Position numbers and translations under genes: made by a program. DNA of 64,000 bases. Source: Leucogyrophana mollusca (Eukaryota > Basidiomycota > Agaricomycetes > Boletales). The notes beneath the pieces are model-generated. The model was given only the letters and a program-made list of their open reading frames with translations. It was not told the origin of the DNA and did no database searches. The stretch lies in contig MU266339.1 in assembly GCA_021014945.1 (NCBI GenBank), positions 176,002 to 240,001 of the forward strand. Direction: 5' to 3'. Positions 23,339 through 35,474 of this stretch are shown piece by piece (within the stretch, counting starts at the first letter, position 1; each line of letters opens with the position of its first letter).

Positions 23339-24892
23339 ATGCGCTATCCAACCCCGTCCAGGCGTTCCAGCGACCGCGGTGCCACACGAAACTCTACCCG
23401 TTCCGCGAAGAAACCATTTGCTAAACCTTCCAAGGGCCTACACGAATTCAAGGAATCTATGAAAGCTGATGGTGCTAAACTGGTGCGGTTATGATCTCTA
23501 ACCTATTAGTCAGTGGCCTGAATACTGTTTTCAACGTTTTTCAGGACCAGTTTATTCTTCATCGTCCAACTTCACCGGGAGGTACACTGCTCGTAGAACC
23601 CAGGGATCCACGCCCTCCCCCACTGTGCTTAAGTGAATTCGAATGTGTACGAACACTTGGTATGCAGATACACTCACGACTTGAACTATGATGCCCATGC
23701 TTTTGGTACCATAGGTCAGGGCTCCTTTGGCGATGTTCTACTCGTCCGCGTGCGGCCGTTTGATAATCCTCATAAATTGGAGCGATCCGGCTCACTGTTC
23801 GCCGTGAAAGTCATTTACAAAGATGACATGAAAGGATTCGCTGAAGTAGGTCACCGTCCTCCATATCGCCTAGGCATTCGCTCATTTATTTTGCTTTCAA
23901 GCGCCACCCGGCTGACCTGCACAGCGAACGAGCTCGCCTTGCCGAATTACCTTGGAGTCCGTGGATAAATGGTGTTGTCGGGGCTTTCGAAGACGAGCTC
24001 AACCTCTACCTCGCGCTCGAGGTTATCCCAAGCGGCTGCTTTCACGATATCATCGTAAAGCGTGGACCGTTCGATGCTGCCACAGCGCGCTTCTATTTCG
24101 CCAACATCGTGTGTGGCCTGGACTTCCTCCACGACCATAATATTGTTCACCGCGACTTTAAACCCGGGAACATCCTGGTTAAGCCCGATGGCTACCTCGC
24201 TATCGCCGACTTCGGCTACGCGCGACATGAATTAAACAGTCAAAGGAGCGATACATGGATGATGATCGGGACTGCCGTCTACATGGCCCCCGAGCTCCTT
24301 GAGCGCCAGCAAATGACGGGGGCTAGCATCGACTGGTGGGCGGCCGGCGTAATCCTCTACGAGATGGTAACCAAACGCTTGGTTTGTCCCCTATCGCGGG
24401 TATTCCCTAATCGGACTTCTCCGAGGACTCATCGTTCTTTTGTTTCTATAGCCCTTCTATGGCAAAACGGAAGCCAGAATATTCCAAAGGGTTGTGAGCG
24501 GAAAATACAAGTGGCCCAAATCAATCCGTGTAGGGGAATCCCTCAAGTCGGTCGTTGGTGGTCTCTTGACACCGAGCGCTGACGACCGGCTTGACGTTTA
24601 CTCGAATATAAGGGGCCATCCTTGGCTGAGGAACATCGACTGGAAGAAGATGGAGGGACGCCGATATATGGTACGTATCTATTTGTTTAATGCGGCTGGG
24701 AGGATGTCGCAATTTAATAAATTAACTTGGCATTTCCAGGCTCCTTGGATTCCGCAAGAGCCTGCTCTCGCCGAGACGTGGCAAAATAAGCGACTTCCCG
24801 AACAGAGCACAGTTCCGGGGCTTCCAGTACCCCGTCCCCTGCTACACAGACAGCACGATCACAGGCTTCCGAAGCAAAAAGCTCGTAACTAG
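23339..24892 (+). CDS. AGC-like serine/threonine protein kinase
   Basis: The N-terminus MRYPTPSRRSSDRG.. is basic and Ser-rich. The catalytic domain shows LGQGSFGDVLLVRV (glycine loop), FAVKVIYK (lysine), HRDFKPGNILV (catalytic loop), IADFGYA (DFG), GTAVYMAPELL and DWWAAGVILYEM. Introns follow the first exon, the residues RTLG, KGFAE, VTKR and RRYM. The ADxDRL-type stretch SADDRLDVYSNIRGHPW near the end matches AGC/PKA-like kinases, as does the proline-rich C-terminal tail. HRDFKPGN replaces the usual HRDLKPEN. The acceptor at the fourth exon must be the AG before CGCCACCC to keep frame. This type is expanded in Agaricomycetes and is of unknown pathway; all catalytic residues are present, so it should be active. 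Confidence 0.85.
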
Positions 24893-25981
24893 AAATCCAC
24901 GGTTGCATCGCGGTGGTCCCTTCCTGCTGGTCCACTTTATTGTTTGTTGATTGATTCAGCCGGCGGACTTCCCTGCATTCCTACACTACATTCTTCGCTT
25001 TCCCTTCTGTCACATAATCCATACCCCCTCGACATTTTCATGTGCTCGTCAGATGTATCCCTCACATGCAAGACAAAGTGCTGAAACCGCGTCTAAGCGA
25101 GAGCCTCATTTGCTTCCGCTTGTTCCATTAACGTGCCCTGATCGCGATCGCAAATTACCCCCATGCTTCGTAAAGCTTGAAGCTTCTGGGCAGAAGCATT
25201 CCACATGAAGCCTCCTCATCTCTCGGTAAGGGGGCAGTAGATTTCAAATGGGGCGTTCTTGTTAGACTCCTTGAGCTTCGTTGAACGGACACTGCCGTTT
25301 CTTTTTGTCCTTGCTCTATACCACGACCGTTATGGCCACGCCACGTCGGCGCACTTCTCCTAGAATGTTCACAACTGACACCGCTTGGGCTGTCACAATT
25401 GATAGCTTCATCAAAGCATCACAAAGTTTGCCCTGCCCTCGAACCTTCTGACAATTACATGTACTTGCTAGCCATTTGCCTCCGGAAGGCTCTTGATGCG
25501 GAGATGCGGTGCCCACTCCGCGTGAGATTAACGCCCACGAAAGTTTGAAGACAATTGCGTGGGGCCAAGGCTCGTTGAATCTTCCCCCGATGCGAACGAT
25601 GCTGGTAGCATTTATCGATGGTTTCGACAATGCCATACTCACAACCTTCCTTTTGCTGCAAATGGCCTCGTAAATGCCCCTAGAAACAAGCATCTAGCAT
25701 CACAGTATATATCGGTATATGGGAGAGTTTTAGACGCTATGGTGATGCGAGCCGAGCAAAGCATTGGAAGATGATGGCTGAGCGCTGAAAGAGTATGCGG
25801 ATGAGAAACCGGTAGCGAAAAGTGTTACTTAGTTATGCGTCACGTCTCGAGCTCGGGCGGGAAGGAAGTTAATTGAATAAAGATATACCAAACAGCAATG
25901 CGATGAGCGATGACATGAGGGGAATGGGCTACAGCAGCGATGCGAGATATTACCGGGGAAACCAATTATGATGATATTATA
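24893..25981. other. Intergenic with one uncertain minus ORF
   Basis: About 1.1 kb. A minus frame at 25316-25693 (125 codons, no ATG at its 5' end; internal MALSKPSINATSIVRIGG) resembles no family. No repeat or RNA gene was recognised. Confidence 0.35.
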
Positions 25982-27150
25982 CTATGCGGCACAAGCCTGG
26001 TACTGTTTGCAGCCCATACGTGCCAACGGGCGAATTGTCCGTGTTCGCCCCCGCTCAAATTCTTCAATAGCCACCAGATCTTCGTCCGTTTTTGAACTGG
26101 ATGTGGAGTAATTGTCTTCGTCGTCCTCGTCCTCCTCGTCCAGGTCCGCATCAGAATCATCATCTGATGCATAGGGCGCGTAACCATCACGGTTACATGT
26201 GGGCAGCAACCAGTTGCTATACCACCGTCCTAGGAACACTTTGATTTCCGTCGGCAAACCAAGGTATTCCACATTGCGTGCGATTCCTTCCCAATGGACG
26301 ACGCCTTGATTAAGGCACTCTTCGATGTGTTTGGTCCGCCCAAAGTACATCCAATGGAAGATGAGGTGTATTGACGAAGGATCGGGCACAGGGAGGAAAA
26401 CGACGGGGTGAGAGGGGGGTGATGGGAGGAGACGTGGGAGGCGGTTTGGGGGGACATGGAAGGGACCAGAAGGACGTCGCGAAGAGGGTGATGAAGGCGC
26501 CTCCGCCGACGTGTGAATCAGATCAAGCGGCGAGGCCCCACTGAAGAGGCCACGCAGAAAGCTGGACTGCGCTGAGAGGTAGTCCATGTGGAGCTGATGA
26601 TACGCGTCAGCGAGTGCCATATTAGTGAAATAAAAGAAGCCTACCTTCATTGTCATACGCGGTACGACATGAATAGCGGGTTCAGTCACGCGTCTACCGG
26701 TCCCTGCAGGATCGATCTTGCATCTTGTCGATGACTCTGGTGACGAATCGGACGAGGTGAACGGCGAATCTAGGGTCTGAGCTGACCGCACTCGATGGTG
26801 GGGTACGGGGACAACTGTGCGAGAGATAAGGTTCGACAATGATGGACTAGTGCGCAAAAGTACGTACTGATGGTGCAGTCTGCGGTCTCAGGTCTGTTCC
26901 AATAAAGGGGAGCGAGATTGCGCAGCTGATCAACGATGTACTCAACCGGAACATCAGCGAGAGCCGGAGGAGGAAATGGCCTAGGCGCAAAAGAGGATGA
27001 TGAAGAGGCCGACGAGCAAGGGGTGGAATCCATGGGTACGTGCTTTGGAGGTGGAAGAGCAGTATCCCCGGAGGAACACTGAGCGGTTGAAGAGTGCGGC
27101 TCTGTGTTTTTAATACCTTTGGATATCTCAGGGCTATTGTCTAGGGACAT
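25982..27150 (-). CDS. Conserved fungal protein with BTB/POZ-like domain
   Basis: Three exons: the first holds MSLDNSPEISKGIKNT.. to ADVPVEYIVDQLRNLAPLYW and ..ETADCTI; the second holds IVPVPHHRVRSAQTL and HVVPRMTMK; the third LHMDYLSAQSSFLRGLFSGA, PVVFLPVPDPSSIHLIFHWMY, NVEYLGLPTEIKVFLGRWY and an acidic tail (DDDSDADLDEEDEDDEDN). The second intron is in-frame. The LHMDYLSAQSSFLRGLFSG..IHLIFHWMYFG layout is that of a BTB-like fold found in many fungal proteins of unknown function. The flanks are Ser/Pro-rich, consistent with a nuclear or regulatory role (inference). Confidence 0.72.
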
Positions 27151-28612
27151 GTTGGTATTGTTGGGTGAAAGGGGAGTCTGGAGTGGTGGTTAGATATCCC
27201 AAATAGGTAGTCGGGACCCAAGACGCAGGCGGGGGAAGCAGGACAAGGTGGAGGCGCTGACGGAAAGGAGGTGCGCTCAAGAACAGAGGCGTGGGGAGCA
27301 GAAGGCAGTCCAAGGGGAATCGGAGGGCTCTAAAAGAGCGGATAAGAAACATGGCCGAGGGTTTTATTCGTTTTCAGAGAGGAGGTAGAAAAAAACTTTC
27401 TGTCTTTAGAGTCAGGTCTGATCGGTCAGATGATGTCGATGGAGTGGCAAATCCCGACCTTGTACTTTGCAGGCGAGCATGTCTGTCCACGTTCTAAAAG
27501 TCTCCGGAATGTATCCGACTGACGTATTAATCCTCAGAAAATGCAGTGCCGTAGCGATTGGGGGAATAACGTACATTGTCAATTGCTCTTTTGTTCAACG
27601 GAAGAAGCATGTCGAGGAGACGCCCATAAGCTTTCTCATCCTTATTGTCTCGAGAGCCTCGTGCTAGCATCCTGTTCTCATTTCTGGCCAACAACCCCCA
27701 AAGTGCAGCAGGTACTACGCCAGCTAACAGCACGATATACACCATGCCGAATGCACCAGCGCCGAAGTCAAAAGTCAAGTTGGCAGGAGAAAAAATGTTT
27801 TCAAGCCTCGAGCTCTAATATTCACTAATAATCTCTAATAATCGTAAGCGTAACGAAAGTCTTTTTCAAGACAAGGTCACCTCTATGTCTCAGATCACCT
27901 CCATCCACAAGGCACACAAAGCTCCGCGAACGGCCTTAAGGCAGCCCAACAGCCGCCCATCGACGCTGGCGACATATCTGACCACAGAAATTCGAGTCAG
28001 CGCCATGTCATCTCTCATATTTTCCAGGACGATGCACGACACGTGGACGTCGGCATATAACGTCGGCATCTTGCCGCAGGCAGCATTCCGCTATCGGGAT
28101 AGATCATAGTCAGTCCCTTGTCATCGTGAATCGCCTCAGCGCAAACAAATTCATGTGCTCACAATCGCAATAGGGCTTAGAGTATCGCTTGGGAGCTCAG
28201 TCATAAACCACGCTTGGCCTCTTTTACTGATCTCACGAGTCAAGAAATGTGATATTCGAGGAATGAAACATGCCGGAAAGAAATACTCGCACACCGTACC
28301 GCCGAACGTGGGACTCGGCGCAGCACCTCGAAGGCTCCGTTTCCATTTCCACCTGCCAGCTTCTATTGTCCACAATTCATTGCGGGGGATAACGTAAAGA
28401 ATTCTGCGATGTCAATATGCCAATGTCCTCGCTCCGCGCGGCCAGAATGGAGGGCGGAGTTGACGCGTGCGGCGACTGGCCGCGGTGCTAGTGTCTGGCG
28501 GCGGCGGTCTACCTTGTAGGGGCTACCCTGGGCCACCACGACACCTCCTTCCATTCCCACCAGTCCGAATCGGCGATCTCTCGGAGTGATAATAATCGAG
28601 ATATGTCTGGAA
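27151..28612. other. Mostly non-coding, one possible small membrane ORF
   Basis: A minus ORF from ATG 27745 to 27527 begins MVYIVLLAGVVPAALWGLLA, one hydrophobic helix followed by a basic stretch, with a possible GTACGT donor near its end. It could be the last exons of a small membrane protein, but the 5' part is not found. A plus ORF at 27885-28109 (MSQITSIHKAHKAPRTALRQ) and minus frames at 28151-28560 resemble nothing. Confidence 0.3.
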
Positions 28613-28662
28613 GTTGTCTCAGACCGTCGGCTTGTGTCGCCGGGATTTTTAGAGACAGCTAC
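28613..28662 (+). repeat. Dispersed short repeat, copy 1 of 3
   Basis: Shares with the two other copies a core GACCGTCGGCTTGTG followed within a few bases by a G-rich block and TTTTTA. Copies 1 and 3 agree further on both sides (gttgtct before, cagctac after). Confidence 0.8.
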
Positions 28663-28750
28663 CCTGGCGGTCGCCCTGTACTTGCCTTGACCACGTTATG
28701 ACCACGCTCAGCCCACGCTACGATCGAGGGGATTGTCCAAAAAAAACATA

Positions 28751-28791
28751 TTTCTGAGACCGTCGGCTTGTGTGGTCGGGATTTTTAATAG
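28751..28791 (+). repeat. Dispersed short repeat, copy 2 of 3
   Basis: Same core as copy 1, 136 bp downstream of it in the same orientation, ending GGGATTTTTAATAG. The stem bases GACCG and TGGTC can pair with one G-U around a 10-nt loop. Confidence 0.8.
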
Positions 28792-28915
28792 GATTGCCCC
28801 TGTTCACTCCCACTAGGTATCCATACCCACTTCATTGTACCATTGGGACACGATCGACAAGGTATTCGAAATACCACAGGTAGGGGCTATTGGTGGTTGC
28901 AGGCGGTTCCCTCCT

Positions 28916-28963
28916 GTTGTCTCAGACCGTCGGCTTGTGCGGTCGGGGTTTTTAGTCAGCTAC
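28916..28963 (+). repeat. Dispersed short repeat, copy 3 of 3
   Basis: 167 bp after copy 2, same orientation; GACCG and CGGTC form a perfect 5-bp stem followed by GGGG and TTTTT. It lies 39 bp before the DAD3 start codon. Confidence 0.8.
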
Positions 28964-29001
28964 AGCCTCCGAACCGCTCAGCTCAAGGTCGCACCGTGAC
29001 C

Positions 29002-29438
29002 ATGACCACGACCGACGAGATATTCGAGATAAATCCATATGAATCACATGCGAGCCTTACGCCGCTCGAGGCTGATGTCCTTTGGGAGTATGCAAAGCTC
29101 TCGCAGCATGTTAAAGATGTAGGCTAGTTTATCGTATGAGCGGTTGATCACGAGAAAAGACTGATAGGGCTGAATAGTTGACGGAACGGTCGCGACAGTT
29201 GAGCGAAGGGCCCGACGAAAACCTTTTGGCGCGTCTACGCGTCCTAGAGAGGAAGATGGGCCTGGTTTTAACCTTGGTAAGAGTCATGACTGGTGAATAA
29301 CTTCGAAGAGTATTTTTGTTGATAGGCAGCTATCTACAGTTCAAAGCATCAGTGTGGGGTGTGATCAACGAACAACCCGCAACGGAGACCTCAGTGCAGT
29401 ACGCAGATACAACAGCAGACACGACCCTACGACGGTAG
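29002..29438 (+). CDS. DAD3: DASH complex subunit DAD3
   Basis: Exons 29002-29118, 29178-29276 and 29340-29438 (all phase 0) give 104 residues. The protein shows the DAD3 signature: NPYESHASLTPLEADVLWEY, KLSQHVKDLTERSRQLSEGP and LLARLRVLERKMGLVLTLFK, ending ASVWGVINEQ plus a short tail. DAD3 is a small subunit of the DASH/DAM1 ring that couples kinetochores to spindle microtubules; it acts in the nucleus at kinetochores. The gene is convergent with ARPC1, with 61 bp between the stop codons. Its upstream 400 bp carries three copies of a short repeat. Confidence 0.93.
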
Positions 29439-29499
29439 CAGCAATAGGAGGTTGCATCAGCGGTCGTACTAATATCATTACATTGCATCGATGTACACT

Positions 29500-30980
29500 T
29501 CAAATCCTCATCCCCCCGAGACGCCCAGCTAGCCCACCTGCGCTCACTGCGCCCACATCCCAGATCACCAGCTTTCCATCCACCCCCGTCGTGCTAACCC
29601 TTGCTACATTCCCATCCGCACCGACCTCAAACGGCCTGACGCTTGTGATTGTGTTCTGATGCACAGTAAGCAGCTCCGTGTCTCCACTTCCATCCTGTCC
29701 CTGTCCACGCGTATCGGCGTTGCGGAACGTGTTAAAAGCGGCACTGTTCAAACGCCCAACGCTCCCCGCGCGTGCTCCAGCTCCAGCCTTGGCTCCGCCA
29801 CTCGTCGTGTCGTCGAGGGTGCCAACTGCAGCCCACCCAGCTTCAGAGCCGGAGAACACGACGGGCTGACAGTCGTGGCCTGCCGCAACCAGCGCGTCCT
29901 CGGATGTCCATGTGAGGGTAACATACGGGAGTGAGTTGATTCTAATGTTGTAAATAGTAGGGCCACCGGGATAGACGATGCTGACGGAGCTGTCATGGCC
30001 TTTAGCAGATGAGAATTAGTTAATGCGAGCGCACGCATGGCATGTTTTACTTACTAGCGTAGGCGAGGACATCGCCAGAAGGGGAGAAGCCCACAGCGTG
30101 CACCCAACCACCGGCAGGGCTGGTATACTCGCCACAGATCGTGTTAAAGGGAAGTTTCTCACCCCACACAGTTGGGGAGGGCCTATTTTTTAACCATTAG
30201 CACCATCGGAGCGTTATCGATTTTTAGCAGATCGCACCTCTTGTCGACATCCTTGATGTAAGCCGAGAACACACGAGCCTTCATATCAGCGCTCCCAGCC
30301 GCCAAAAGCACATTGTTAGGGTGCCAGTCGACCGACAGAACTGTAGATCTAATTGGTTTCTTCAGCTGCCTCGCAACCCACCAGTTGTTCTCAGGGTCAA
30401 AAGAGCAAATGGCGATAGCTCTGTACCGCCGTGTAAGCTGGTCTGGGGGGATCTCAGAAAGCCTAAAGAGAGCGCACCTGGCACCGCTAGCGACGGCGAA
30501 CTTGTCCTCATTGGGGCTCCACCGGACGAAAGTGGCAGCACGGTTAATCCTGAGGAGCACCAGCGTCGGCTTCCACGCCATCTGGCCGGTAACTGGGTCG
30601 AGGGTTTGCTGCCACACGTAGGCATTGCGATCCTGAGATGCCGTGACGATGCGGTTTGAGTTGGGTGCCCAGTCGATGGACGTGATCACTTTATCATGCT
30701 GGTGGATCGAATAGGTGAGCCGGAGACGGGAAGAATATAGGCAAGGCGACGTACCTCCGCGAGTGTCTCTGTGGCCTTCCACTGATTCCCCTGGCGAGCG
30801 TAGATCTGCACATCATTGTCGTTCAAGCTCACTGCAAGCTCTGAAATATCCACAGATGCAACTCATCAATCTAATCAGCTTCAGTAGGTTAGTAGACTCC
30901 AACTCACGGCTGCGGTCTGCATTGAAGGCGTGGCACGTCACGGGTGTTTGGGCGATGGAGAATATTTCCGGGGCAGACAT
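29500..30980 (-). CDS. ARC40: Arp2/3 complex subunit ARPC1 (WD40)
   Basis: The start is [20 protein letters not shown], followed across short introns by [133 protein letters not shown] and [18 protein letters not shown]. This is the ARPC1/p40 signature (seven-bladed WD40). The Ala/Gly-rich insert ([15 protein letters not shown]) precedes [11 protein letters not shown] and the final GKLVIWDVG blade. ARPC1 is an essential part of the complex that nucleates branched actin. Introns follow FNADRS, TLAE, VDKR and the LAYAS stretch. Confidence 0.93.
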
Positions 30981-31408
30981 TGTGCAGGTGGTACGGTTGT
31001 TCTTTTATTGCAGAGGACGAGCAGTCTACTACTGCGTGACTGTGGTTTCAAAATTGTGGTCAAGCGTTGCTAACTGCAAGCTGCGGAGATGAACCTCGAC
31101 TGATAATAATCGCGGACTTTTAACTCGGTTATAAATGCTAAGCGACGTATCCCTGGTCCATCTTGATAACTCCGTCCCGTTGGAATCGCAAGTTCATAAG
31201 ACCCAAGAAAAACCGTGCGTATTGAGACTCCAAAATGTACATAAATGCTCTAGTCCGTGTATGCAGAGCGTCCCAAGATGAGAATATGTAACAAACCACA
31301 AAACCCAAAAGTGGTCCCCAAAAAGATTAGCCCAATGAAACAAGCCACGAATCTAGCCAAGTCTAATCTGAACATCCGACACGGATGCCCCTGAACCCAG
31401 ATGCACAG
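30981..31408. other. Intergenic, no feature seen
   Basis: 428 bp between ARPC1 start and WC-2 stop on the same strand. No ORF or RNA recognised. Confidence 0.4.
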
Positions 31409-32706
31409 TCAAGGTGCTGGAATGTTCGGGAGCTCGCCACCTCCTTGTTCCTCCTCTATTTTCGTGCGCACCTGCTTCGCCCAGCGCAGGCCGCATGCAT
31501 TGCACAGCGTTTTGGGACCTTGTGGACCCTGTAGCAGAGATCAGCAGCCATAGATAAACGCCCGACGAGGTCCTCGACTCACTTTCCGCCACTCGGGGGA
31601 GTCTGTACGTCCACAAGTTACGCAAACATATTGTTCCGCAGCGTGCATCTTCCGCATCTGATCGTCACCACCGTAAGTGCCTAGAAGCAACCGCAAAGCG
31701 AGCAAGCTACTCGCCTTCTTGCGCTTCGCCGACTCCTCGGACATGTCATCCTCAGTGTTCGTCTGGCTCGTCGATTGCGCAGTGGGAGCATACAAGCTTC
31801 CATACGCAAGTGCACTCAGCGAATCAAAGTTATTTCTCATCGAATTAGACATCGGATCTTCATACGATGTCTTGTTTTGATGGCTTGAGTAGTACGCCGG
31901 GGTGGTCATATCACCCACCGGCCGCAAAGCGCCGGACGACAGCGATTGACTGGAAGACGGTCCTGGGTTTCCCCCATACATGGGCATACCCAGGCCAGTG
32001 GATGAGCCAGGCAACGGCACCCGAACGCGCAACTCTGCCAGTCTTTGCTGTAGGCGCTCGTTCTCCATCTTGAGCTCAAGGAAGGTGTTCAGCCTGGAGG
32101 GAACTTTGAGTGCGAGGTACATAGAAGATCAGGACTAGCTTACATCGCGGTATTACGGCTCGGATAAGGCTTCGCGACTGCGAAGAAACACCGACAATCT
32201 GACTCGCCATCGATATAATGTGGATATCCCTTCAACTCAAAGAGCACCTCTTTCGAGGGCGGCTCGTAATCAGGATTCTGCGAGTATTGTGTTTTGCACC
32301 TTAGCCGAACATAACATAGCAGTTCGTTTCGTGAGTGTAAAGACTCGTCAAAACTAGCTTGAAAGCCATGCCGGTCATCAGCTATGTGGACGGTTAGTAC
32401 GCGTGTACACCGTGTGCGAAACCTTCACTTGCCATTAACCAATTCGGTGAGGTCGGTGTCAATGAGCTCAGAATCCTGCCAGCCCAGGAGCTCATTGACA
32501 GCCCGTCCACAAAATAAAATATGACATTCATTTGATAAAATGAATATAATGGCCTCTGACAATTCATGAATCAAAAGATCGGCCCAACGTTTTCTTTTGG
32601 TAAACTCGAACGTTGACGCAGCTGCTGCTGGTGCGGCCGTAGAAGATAAAGGTCGCTGAGTTGACGGCCCAGGAATCGATGAGGGGGGAGGACCAACAGT
32701 CGACAT
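31409..32706 (-). CDS. WC-2: White Collar-2 homologue (PAS + GATA zinc finger)
   Basis: Starts [24 protein letters not shown] domain follows: [40 protein letters not shown], then [40 protein letters not shown] and [18 protein letters not shown]. After a coiled-coil-like segment ([20 protein letters not shown]) and a Ser-rich linker comes the GATA finger: [18 protein letters not shown] with [10 protein letters not shown], and the tail [13 protein letters not shown]-2 pairs with the blue-light receptor WC-1 to activate light-regulated genes. The first intron (32432-32382) starts with GC rather than GT but has TACTAAC as branch site. Upstream of ATG 32706 the frame is open without an ATG that fits better. 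Confidence 0.93.
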
Positions 32707-33149
32707 AGTGGTCCTTAGAAAAAAAGTTGGAAGGTGAGGGTACCGGTACAAAGTGCAACGGAAAGCCCAAAACCGAAATTTACCTATGACGTCGTCGGCA
32801 GGGGCCCATCTATTAAACCCGGCGGTACGCTAGACTGGGGTAGGCCACGTGGTCGCTCCACACACCCGAATTGGATGTCATCACCTTGCCTTAAAGACAG
32901 AAATACTTGCACTGACCGCACAAATCCGGGAAGATCACAAGTTAAAACACATTCAGTGCCCATCATAGATACACCAGGGTCCCCAAGATACTCTATACAC
33001 ACGAAGAACAAAATACTATAAGGATGGAGTGTCCATTTGAGATGCGACGACGGACCTTTACATAGCGTCCGCGCCCTAAAATACCTCTAGTTACTTGTCT
33101 AATGCAACGTATTCAAGTCGAAAAGAAACACAGATATCAAAGCCTCTAC
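32707..33149. other. Intergenic, no feature seen
   Basis: 443 bp between WC-2 start and SDR stop. Short minus frames only. Confidence 0.4.
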
Positions 33150-34777
33150 TTAGATGATGCAGTAGCCTCCGTCCACGCGTATTTCGGTACCGGTCATGAA
33201 CCGGGACGCGTCGCTAGCGAGGAACACGATGGCGCCCTGGGATCATGTTAGCAACAGGCAATGCGGAACATCACGGACTACGCACAGCCAGATCTTCTGG
33301 TTCACCCATCTGCAGCCCGGCAAGTTAGGATCTTTAGTGCTTACATAGCGCCAAACTGCTTACCTTGCCCATCGGCGTCAGGCTCTCCCATGTTTTCTGA
33401 AGATTGATCAGTATTTTCCCCATGACAGAACGAAAACGTAACCCACTTTCAGGTCCTGGTCATGCGCAAGGATGGTTTTCGTAAGTTTGGTCAGCATGTA
33501 ACCAGGGCTGTAATAAGAGCGCGTCCCGATCAGCTTCCATCGGGCTTGCTCCGAACCAATCAACGGACCTCAACGTGTTGACGCGAACACCCTTTTTGGC
33601 CCATTCGACACCAAGACTGGAAGCCATGTGTCGGACAGCTGCATCAACGACGTCAGTGGTGCCCGGCAATGTTCTCAGGTCCCGTCAAATATTTACGCAC
33701 CCGCTTTTGACGCGTTGTAGGGAGTTTGCGGCTATTCCCGAGCGTAGATCAAGATCAAAAGATGAGCTGCCGAGCTCTCCACCTCAGCATGGAGATGATG
33801 CAACACTGACCTGGGGAATGTTGACGATCTGTGTCATAGACGGAGCAGGGTTAGCTATGCAACGTCGCGTCCGACGACAAAGGCAAATGACGCACACTAG
33901 CACTCATACTTGCGACAAGGACGATACTGCCTCCTCCTTGTGGTATCATGTTCCGAGCCGCTTCCCGAGCGGTGAAGAAGGCGCCGTGGACATTGATGTC
34001 GTACAATCGCTTTATCCGGTCAAAAGGGTAGCTATGCCACCGCATTGATTAGTGGAGCTCCGGTGCGTAACGATCGGAGGTACTCACTCGAAGGCAGAAT
34101 AGTTCTCCACAATACCTATGTGAATACTTCAGACATCTCACATGGAGAGCGTGCTGCGGAGTGGAAACGCACCAGCCGACGCGACGACAGAATCAATTCT
34201 CCCGTATGTGTCCATGACAGTCTCGAAGGCCTTCTGGACAGATAGTTCGGAGGAGACGTCACACCCCACCCCAATGATGTTGAAGTCCTCCGGTGTCATG
34301 TCGCTGTTAACTTGGGGGTAATCTTCAGTAAAGTGGTCGGGGTCAGCCCAGAAGTGGATTGCTGACCGCATGCACTCGATACCAGCTCGGCGGCGGCATC
34401 TTTGGCCTCACTTTCCTTGAGGTCAACGATGGCTAGTGACGTGCACCCTCTGGCAATAGGCATATCAGGTTGCGGAGAAGCGGCGGCAGATTAGACTGGC
34501 GGGGACGCACGATTGAACGAAGGCACGGCAGAACTCGTTACCCAGGCCACGAGCAGCACCAGTAACTAGACAGACCTATCGAACCATGTATCAGCCTCGT
34601 ACTCGGACCACATGTATAAAATTTCAAACTCACTTTTCCCTCCATTGAGAATGAGGGCAACACTCTCGGAGCCTTCTTCACCACTGCCGTGCTTTGAAGT
34701 CTCGTCTGGAATACGGAGGCACGGGTGAGCACCATGGATCGTGAGCCAACGGGCAAAACACGGGTGAAAAAGCTCAT
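33150..34777 (-). CDS. Short-chain dehydrogenase/reductase (SDR), probably mitochondrial
   Basis: The N-terminus [20 protein letters not shown] with further Arg/Ser and FQTRLQST reads as a mitochondrial presequence. Conserved SDR pieces follow across several introns: a [12 protein letters not shown] cofactor loop, [77 protein letters not shown] with the catalytic Tyr and Lys, VRVNTLSPGYM, and the end [11 protein letters not shown]. It resembles fungal sorbose-reductase/arabinitol-dehydrogenase-type SDRs, so a polyol or sugar substrate is plausible, but unproven. Stop is TAA at 33150-33152. About seven exons; individual joins were not all fixed. Confidence 0.85.
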
Positions 34778-35474
34778 GGTGGGTGGAGGTGGTGGGAGTG
34801 CTTGTTGAAGGGAGGAAAGGTTGAGAAATGGAATTTAAAGTCCCCGGACCACGCCTAGGCTTGGTACACAAACTAAGCACGGACCGATAACCACAGCCAG
34901 TTACGACACGTTCTCCACTGGGAAATGCGGGGAACACCGTGTCATTATGCACGGCCGACAAGCGGAAAGCTATATAACCCGCCAATATACTATTTCGCAA
35001 CAGGCGTAGCCTTCCCCACAGCCAAATTGCGTCTCTAGAGACCGTTGGGCGCCGAGTGGGGTATGAAATATGAGGCCATCTGACCCCATGTCCGGGTCAC
35101 GAACAACGCAAACACAAACGCCGCGATCACGAAATGTCAAGCCATCATCACACGAGGCAGCCATTAGTGTCCCAAAGATCCGAATATGTATCATATTATA
35201 ACATGCGTATGTAGCCAATGCAGCGGGGCATACTACCAACAAGGTACTCATATAGGAACCATAAACTAGCAAAAGGAGGGGAAGGAGGGGGTATCCGAAA
35301 GTCAAGAAAACAACGGACGAACTCGCCACGGAGCTCGATGAGAAAGAACGAGAGAAGGTACGGGAATAATGCGAGTGTATAAAGGAAATCATACAACCAA
35401 AGGCGCCGAGGCACGTAGCATGATGACCACGGATGCGCAGGCGCCCCAGATCCACGAGATACGGACACCAATCG
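34778..35474. other. Intergenic, no feature seen
   Basis: 697 bp between SDR start and the end of the kinesin gene. A long open minus frame (34970-35488) is hydrophobic and Ser-rich but without start or family, so I take it as non-coding. Confidence 0.4.
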
